A stretch of DNA of 41,334 nt from a virus, in the IMG/VR virus record IMGVR_UViG_3300047552_000224, positions 1 through 41,334 of that record. One strand, given 5' to 3'. The translations under genes and the position numbers were made by a program. Positions 38,129 to 41,334 of the stretch are shown here, one piece after another. The notes beneath the pieces were generated by a model that searched no databases, had not been told where the DNA came from, and saw only the letters and a program-made list of their open reading frames with translations. The first letter of the stretch is position 1, and each line of letters opens with the position of its first letter.

Positions 38129-38712
38129 AGCTTTCCCCATTGATTAGCCATTGCGATTGCCACTCCGTCGAATGTCTTACTGCGCTCTTTCCATCTATCC
38201 GGCCCAGGAGGTAAATAGTGGATTCGCTGCTGTTGATTCTTTGGAAGTGATTTAAACGTGTCATAAACATTGTCAGTCTCAGCCAGAGCAGGAAGATTCT
38301 TTAGCCATAAGCAAGTAGCTTTTGATTCAGGATGACCAAACATCCAAGGCTGAATAATCTGATCCGGCTTTCTCCACAATCGAGACATAATGCAGACAGG
38401 GTTTTCAATCGCCACATATTTAACGTGTTCAGAACGTCGCACGATCTTCATAAAGAAAGATGCTGATGCTTGCTGCCTTCCATCTAGTTGCTTTTGCTTA
38501 AACCATGCTGCTCCGCTTACTGCTAAATCAGTGCATGGCGGGTGAGCGATAACCAAATCCCACGGGTAATCTATTACGTCGAACATATCGCCCTGGTAAT
38601 GCGGCCCTGGTGATTCTGTTGGCAAAAGATCGCAACTCATAGCTTCGTGCCCACCCCGCAAGAATTGATCTCGAACCGTTCCGGAATACTCGCAAGCCAC
38701 TAAAACCTTCAC
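38125..38712 (-). CDS. DNA methyltransferase-like protein, 195 aa
   Basis: Begins KVLVACEYSGTVRDQFLRGGHEAMSCDLLPTE, a Rossmann-type SAM-binding start. A HPPCTDLAVSG motif with a Pro-Cys pair like cytosine-5 methyltransferases and YVAIENPVCIMS follow. It is shorter than full methyltransferases. Widely annotated in phages as a methyltransferase, and possibly protects phage DNA; activity is unproven. Confidence 0.65.
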   Translation of the reverse strand: MKVLVACEYSGTVRDQFLRGGHEAMSCDLLPTESPGPHYQGDMFDVIDYPWDLVIAHPPCTDLAVSGAAWFKQKQLDGRQQASASFFMKIVRRSEHVKYVAIENPVCIMSRLWRKPDQIIQPWMFGHPESKATCLWLKNLPALAETDNVYDTFKSLPKNQQQRIHYLPPGPDRWKERSKTFDGVAIAMANQWGKL

Positions 38713-38909
38713 GATTTAATCCCTGTTGGCGTACTGGAGCAAAAGTGCAATTCACCTCCGATCCAGATAGGTTGATCTTTTGTGGATAGGCATTTAGCTG
38801 CCACCTTTTCCAACTCGCTTACATACTGTTGATTAGGTGATAACCACCACAGCGCAATAAATAATGTGATTAGCCACCACAGTGCAGCTTGTATAAATTT
38901 GATATTCAT
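38709..38909 (-). CDS. Small membrane protein, 66 aa
   Basis: MNIKFIQAALWWLITLFIAL is one membrane helix, followed by an outside-type tail (LEKVAAKCLSTKDQPIW). No strong ribosome site is seen; an in-frame ATG upstream (38933) lies over a terminator and is less likely. The stop overlaps the methyltransferase start (ATGA). Confidence 0.6.
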   Translation of the reverse strand: MNIKFIQAALWWLITLFIALWWLSPNQQYVSELEKVAAKCLSTKDQPIWIGGELHFCSSTPTGIKS

Positions 38910-38920
38910 TTGATTAGCCC

Positions 38921-38950
38921 AAAAAAACGCCACCCTTTGTTAGCGGTGGC
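38921..38950 (-). terminator. Strong intrinsic terminator in leftward operon
   Basis: On the minus strand, GCCACC pairs with GGTGGC across a 10-base loop and is followed by GTTTTTTT. It separates ERF and the SSB-like gene from the long accessory and integrase block. Genes beyond it would need antitermination, fitting the nut site near PL. Confidence 0.85.
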
Positions 38951-38991
38951 ACAAGGACGGATTTTCACCGTCAGGGAGGGAGACAACGAAA

Positions 38992-39060
38992 CTAGATAAT
39001 TAAATAAGCAGCAATTCCGATAAATAACAGCACGGTTTCAAATCCAACAAGAATATTCAT
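38992..39060 (-). CDS. Small hydrophobic peptide, 22 aa
   Basis: Reads MNILVGFETVLLFIGIAAYL with two more hydrophobic residues; the peptide is almost all membrane helix. GGAGGA is 5 bases before the ATG at 39060, one of the best ribosome sites in the window. It sits between a structured RNA (39085-39178) and the terminator. Confidence 0.55.
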   Translation of the reverse strand: MNILVGFETVLLFIGIAAYLII

Positions 39061-39084
39061 GATTATCCTCCATATATTAAGGTG

Positions 39085-39178
39085 AGTGGCCTTATGTATC
39101 CACGCTCGATTAAGTTCCAGTTAATCGAATATTACGGCCTGTTTATACTGGGCGCGACCAGTCATAAAGCCACTCTCG
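39085..39178 (-). ncRNA. Candidate three-way-junction RNA
   Basis: On the minus strand, GAGTGGCTTTATG pairs with CATAAGGCCACTC over 13 bp, using one U-G pair that would be a mismatch on the other strand. It encloses ACTGG/CCAGT and CGATTAA/TTAATCG hairpins. No gene fits: a 44-residue rightward frame (39094-39228) runs against all its neighbours. Confidence 0.5.
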
Positions 39179-39251
39179 TTAATATCCCGCTTACTCTTTA
39201 CGGGGCCATCAAGCGTCCTGCCTTATGAGCAGAAGTGGCAGTTATGCAACA

Positions 39252-39503
39252 TCAAAAAGGCAAATCACTTTCCAGTTCTTCAACCTTCTTTGGTGCTGCC
39301 TGTTTCGGTGCTTGCTGTGCATCCTTTGGCTTAAGCGACAGGCTCATAAACTTGCTGCCTGATTTGGATTCTTTAATCCATGCGTTAAGCCAGTATTCAA
39401 CGCCTTCCACATTTACTGATCCATTGTAATCAGCGTGGGTATCTTGCGATTTCTTGTCATTCTTGAACAAAGAACCGCGATTAGTATTATCAAATTCAGC
39501 CAT
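39252..39503 (-). CDS. SSB-like phage protein with acidic tip, 83 aa
   Basis: NRGSLFKNDKKSQDTHADYNGSVNV and WLNAWIKESKSGSKFMSLSLKPK match a small protein common beside phage recombinases. Its last residues (ESDLPF) copy the acidic C-terminal tip of bacterial SSB, which recruits partners. Located directly after ERF. It may bind single strands or recruit SSB partners. Confidence 0.7.
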   Translation of the reverse strand: MAEFDNTNRGSLFKNDKKSQDTHADYNGSVNVEGVEYWLNAWIKESKSGSKFMSLSLKPKDAQQAPKQAAPKKVEELESDLPF

Positions 39504-39515
39504 GATTTCCTTTCG

Positions 39516-40169
39516 TTAGGCTTGTGCAGCAAATGAATCAGCGTTCTTAGCCTGATCCGCTTGTTTCTTAATCGCAGTACGCGTCTTGCTAGATACAAGA
39601 GTTAGCACCGCTCCTTTTTCTTCAGTCTGAAGATGTTTGTCTCGCAAGAACTTCAGAACGTCACCGCCGTCAGCAACTACTGCGTCAGCTTCCTCTGCAA
39701 TCTCTCGCAAGAACTTCTGTTCTTCTTCGTCGAACGATTCGACTAGGCCAGCCGCAGGAGTTACTTTCGTGCGCTTCTCTGGCTCTTTGTCGATTGGCTT
39801 ACTGGAGTCAAGCGCATCGTGTTCAACGATTTCAAGGGCCATCACATACAGGTATCGACGCTGATAAGTTTCTACCGCTCCAAGGTTCTGGATAGGGTGG
39901 CAACCTTTAAGTTGTGCGTCAGCCATAGGGCTAGTGAACATCACCCAATCTTCCGGTTTGTCACAGTCGAAGATTGTTAGCGTGGCGTGTTCTGCGCTGA
40001 ATTTCGTTGTGGCGCACAATCCAAACTCATGGAACAGTTCATTGATCGTTGGCAGGAAGTCACCTAGTTCAAAGTATTTGTACTTTGCAAAAGTGTTCTC
40101 GCCTGACTTCTTCATTGGCTTGCTCTGTAGTGCTACGCGGCAAGCGTTTAGCTTTTGGTAAATGTTCAT
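39516..40169 (-). CDS. erf: ERF-family single-strand annealing protein, complete, 217 aa
   Basis: Full copy of the gene cut at base 1. The N-terminal ERF core runs to about residue 140 (FAKYKYFELGDFLPTINELF, LGAVETYQRRYLYVMAL); the C-terminal part is charged. Three ATGs in a row occur (40175, 40172, 40169); the last matches the left copy. AGAAGGA lies just before. It anneals strands in recombination, with the SSB-like gene next in the operon. Confidence 0.9.
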   Translation of the reverse strand: MNIYQKLNACRVALQSKPMKKSGENTFAKYKYFELGDFLPTINELFHEFGLCATTKFSAEHATLTIFDCDKPEDWVMFTSPMADAQLKGCHPIQNLGAVETYQRRYLYVMALEIVEHDALDSSKPIDKEPEKRTKVTPAAGLVESFDEEEQKFLREIAEEADAVVADGGDVLKFLRDKHLQTEEKGAVLTLVSSKTRTAIKKQADQAKNADSFAAQA

Positions 40170-40171
40170 CA

Positions 40172-40312
40172 TCATTCCTTCTCAACGTAAAAGGTGGATT
40201 CAGGATAGTTTTCTGCGTTTTCTTCTATCCAGAAATTAGCGTGTCCTTCTGCTCTAAATTCACCTTGGCAAAATTCCTCGCCTGTTTCGGTAACCTGGAT
40301 TACGCGCCACAT
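40172..40312 (-). CDS. Small protein present only in the right copy, 46 aa
   Basis: Reads MWRVIQVTETGEEFCQGEFR, then ANFWIEENAENYPESTFYVE. It overlaps both neighbours (13 bases upstream; its TGA overlaps the ERF ATG). The left copy lacks it entirely, with the upstream gene joined straight to ERF. Function unknown. Confidence 0.6.
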   Translation of the reverse strand: MWRVIQVTETGEEFCQGEFRAEGHANFWIEENAENYPESTFYVEKE

Positions 40313-40485
40313 TCTTTAATCTCCTTGCGCCTCATGTCAGCAGCTACACGCATAAACTCTGCGGCTTCTTCCTGCTCTTGCATGTAACGCTCAAATTCAT
40401 AAGCCATCATTGCGGCTTCCATGTTGGAGGACGGATATTCCTCATCCTCGCAAGTCTGTTCAAACCATGCTCTGTCATTAGCCAT
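40300..40485 (-). CDS. Small acidic early protein, 61 aa (right copy)
   Basis: Homologue of 423-611, with changes such as EDEEYPSS for EDEEYATS and a different last few residues. AAGGAG lies 8 bases before ATG 40485. Same place behind the second PL. Function unknown. Confidence 0.7.
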   Translation of the reverse strand: MANDRAWFEQTCEDEEYPSSNMEAAMMAYEFERYMQEQEEAAEFMRVAADMRRKEIKECGA

Positions 40486-40546
40486 GATTGAACTCCTTGA
40501 CGAACCACGTTTGAAAATCACTGACTAGGTAGTTATCCGGTTTCAT
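40478..40546 (-). CDS. Small early peptide, 22 aa (right copy)
   Basis: Matches 604-672 except one residue, MKPDNYLVSDFQTWFVKEFN in this copy. GAGGTGATG precedes the ATG. Overlaps the next gene by 8 bases. Confidence 0.5.
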   Translation of the reverse strand: MKPDNYLVSDFQTWFVKEFNHG

Positions 40547-40550
40547 GTCA

Positions 40551-40887
40551 TCACCTCGCTATAGTTGTTAGTGACGGCTTACCCGTCAGCATCTGGTTAC
40601 GATCCAGCGCATTGGCAATTTCACGTTTGCCGTTGCCGGTTACTGCGGTGTCGCTGGTATAGGGCTTCTCGTTAGAACGTGCCTCATCCGCACAGCAATA
40701 CCCACCACATTGAAGCGGGCCGGTGCTGATCTCCGGCTTTCTCAGGGTTAATCAATTCGCTAATCACCACAAAACGCGATTGACTTACTGCGCATCAGCC
40801 TGCGCATTCCGCTTCAATGTGCAGCCTCGTTAGAAGCTGCTCGGCTCGCCTTCCTCTGCACTTGTGGGCAAATCCCATCACCTTCAT
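40551..40887 (-). pseudogene. Leader reading frame interrupted by inverted-repeat element
   Basis: The upstream part starts MKVMGFAHKCRGRRAEQLLT at 40887 and runs into the element, where it stops at 40795-40797. The downstream part is open as ADEARSNEKPYTSDTAVTGN, KREIANALDRNQM, to a stop at 40551-40553, with no canonical start. The left copy (694-904) lacks the element but carries a frameshift. It may once have been an Arg-containing early protein; this is uncertain. Confidence 0.3.
40706..40821. repeat. 116 bp element with 13-base perfect inverted ends
   Basis: CACATTGAAGCGG (40706-40718) and CCGCTTCAATGTG (40809-40821) are exact inverted copies. Inside are GCCGG/CCGGC, TCAATtCGC/GCGATTGA and a TGCGCA pair. 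The left end copy goes straight from CACCACAA to CAACCTCG at this spot, so it gives an empty site. Either a small stem-loop insertion or a structured RNA. Confidence 0.6.
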
Positions 40888-40907
40888 TGGCTTGTCGGTG
40901 TGCATCT

Positions 40908-40951
40908 GGCGTACATCGCCGTATTTCCTGCTGCCTAGTTGTTAAAGAGTG
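40908..40951 (-). promoter_or_regulatory. nut-like site of the right copy
   Basis: Leftward boxA CACTCTTTAACA (40951-40940) matches the rRNA-type boxA core better than the left copy does. A hairpin GGCG-ATGTA-CGCC (40920-40908) follows after 19 bases as a possible boxB. The hairpin sequence differs from that of the left end, as would be expected for a different N-type specificity. Confidence 0.45.
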
Positions 40952-41045
40952 GTGTTACTCAACTGCGGCTAGACTCGATGCTGTGTTGCTAGGCTCTTGT
41001 CGCTCCCTGTGGAAGCTGCGGCTCGTTGTTTGCTGCGATGTGTGT

Positions 41046-41090
41046 AGATTACCAAACAGTAATATCCGTGTCAATACTAAACGGTAATAT
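41046..41090 (-). promoter_or_regulatory. Second PL with different operator pair
   Basis: Leftward TTGACA (41074-41069), 17-base spacer, TAATCT (41051-41046). Two near-identical sites AAACAGTAATAT (41054-41065) and AAACGGTAATAT (41079-41090), 25 bases apart, cover the spacer and the region upstream of the -35. They do not resemble the TCCA-N4-TGGA sites at 1094-1128, so a different repressor is implied; it is not in this window. Confidence 0.75.
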
Positions 41091-41334
41091 TTTTGTGTTA
41101 TAGTGCGCCCATCAGCTAAAGAGTCCGATAAGACAAAAGCGGAACGTTGTATTAGGTGATAGCGCAAAGGAGCGATGCGCTATAGAAGCCAGCTTTAGGG
41201 GGCCATTACCCAGCCCTGAATAACTGTTGTGTCAGCAGCTCAATAAACGTGGTGAAGGTAGCCTCACAAGGGAAGCACTACCGGATTCGATGGTAACTAA
41301 CGCACTCGGGCGAGTAGTCGAATCTAACCTAGAT
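41091..41334. other. Non-coding end region with stems
   Basis: No gene supported. Stems: ATAGCGC/GCGCTAT (41159-41183), GGTAG/CTACC (41257-41282), and GATTCGA/TCGAATC (41284-41324) around ACTCG/CGAGT. The window ends here. The corresponding stretch at the left end (1130-1764) is also non-coding and stem-rich. Confidence 0.45.

Larger units (their letters stand above)
39744..40700. repeat. Right copy of diverged terminal duplication
   Basis: Counterpart of 1-830. Same gene order (22-residue peptide, small acidic protein, ERF). It has an extra 46-residue gene and, beyond 40700, an extra inverted-repeat element. The offset is 39743 bases at the ERF end, which would be the unit length of the common genome. 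Confidence 0.9.

Noticed and set aside
39094-39228. 44-residue rightward frame with AAGGTG upstream
   Set aside because: Opposite to the operon, and the sequence is better explained by the 13 bp stem that pairs fully only on the minus strand.
41281-41334. tmRNA- or tRNA-like signal (GGATTCGA and TCGAATC)
   Set aside because: No acceptor stem, CCA end or T-arm in the right place; the matches are better explained as one stem.

Overview
The window is almost all of one temperate, short-tailed (podovirus-type) phage genome of a Pseudomonadota host. The evidence is a lambda-like genetic switch, a tyrosine integrase, NinB/NinG/ERF recombination genes, and a P22/T7-like set of head, adaptor, tail and ejection genes with no tape measure, sheath or major tail-tube gene. 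No host gene, tRNA, rRNA, CRISPR array or insertion sequence was seen. The genus of the host cannot be read from the sequence.

Layout. At 1-1090 lies the start of the leftward early operon: the 5' part of ERF, two small genes, and a long leader with a nut-like site. A near-consensus leftward promoter PL is at 1090-1118 and carries two operators. 1130-1764 is non-coding and rich in RNA structure. 1765-2511 holds a small unknown gene, a repressor and a Cro-like gene that face each other across a second operator pair (OR/PR). 2574-8896 is the rightward early operon (helicase, primase, NinB, NinG, metallophosphoesterase) with two inserted HNH endonucleases. 8949-31928 is the late region: terminases, portal, a lysis cassette and LamG-type fibre protein, scaffold, SU10-type capsid protein, decoration-like proteins, adaptors, tail proteins, a GNAT-fold protein and ejection proteins, then more fibre-like genes. 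31943-32444 ends with a small membrane protein and the likely attP region. From 33407 back to 40546 the strand switches: integrase, about twenty small overlapping accessory genes (dCTP deaminase-like, methyltransferase-like, HNH-AP2 endonuclease), a terminator, an SSB-like gene and ERF, all read leftward from a second PL at 41046-41074.

The two ends are diverged copies of the same segment: 1-830 matches 39744 onward at about 96% over the ERF gene. Each end has its own PL, but the operator sequences differ. They look like two heteroimmune versions of one immunity region, joined by a 39.7 kb common genome. This suggests two co-existing phage variants, an assembly that went once round a circular genome, or tandem related prophages.

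Beyond genes, the window is rich in RNA-level signals. They are a boxA/boxB nut site in the PL leader, a five-copy family of small hairpins placed just before the ribosome site of late genes, a pseudoknot plus terminator near PL, two three-way-junction RNAs in the leftward operon, and a 116 bp inverted-repeat element present in one end copy but absent from the other.
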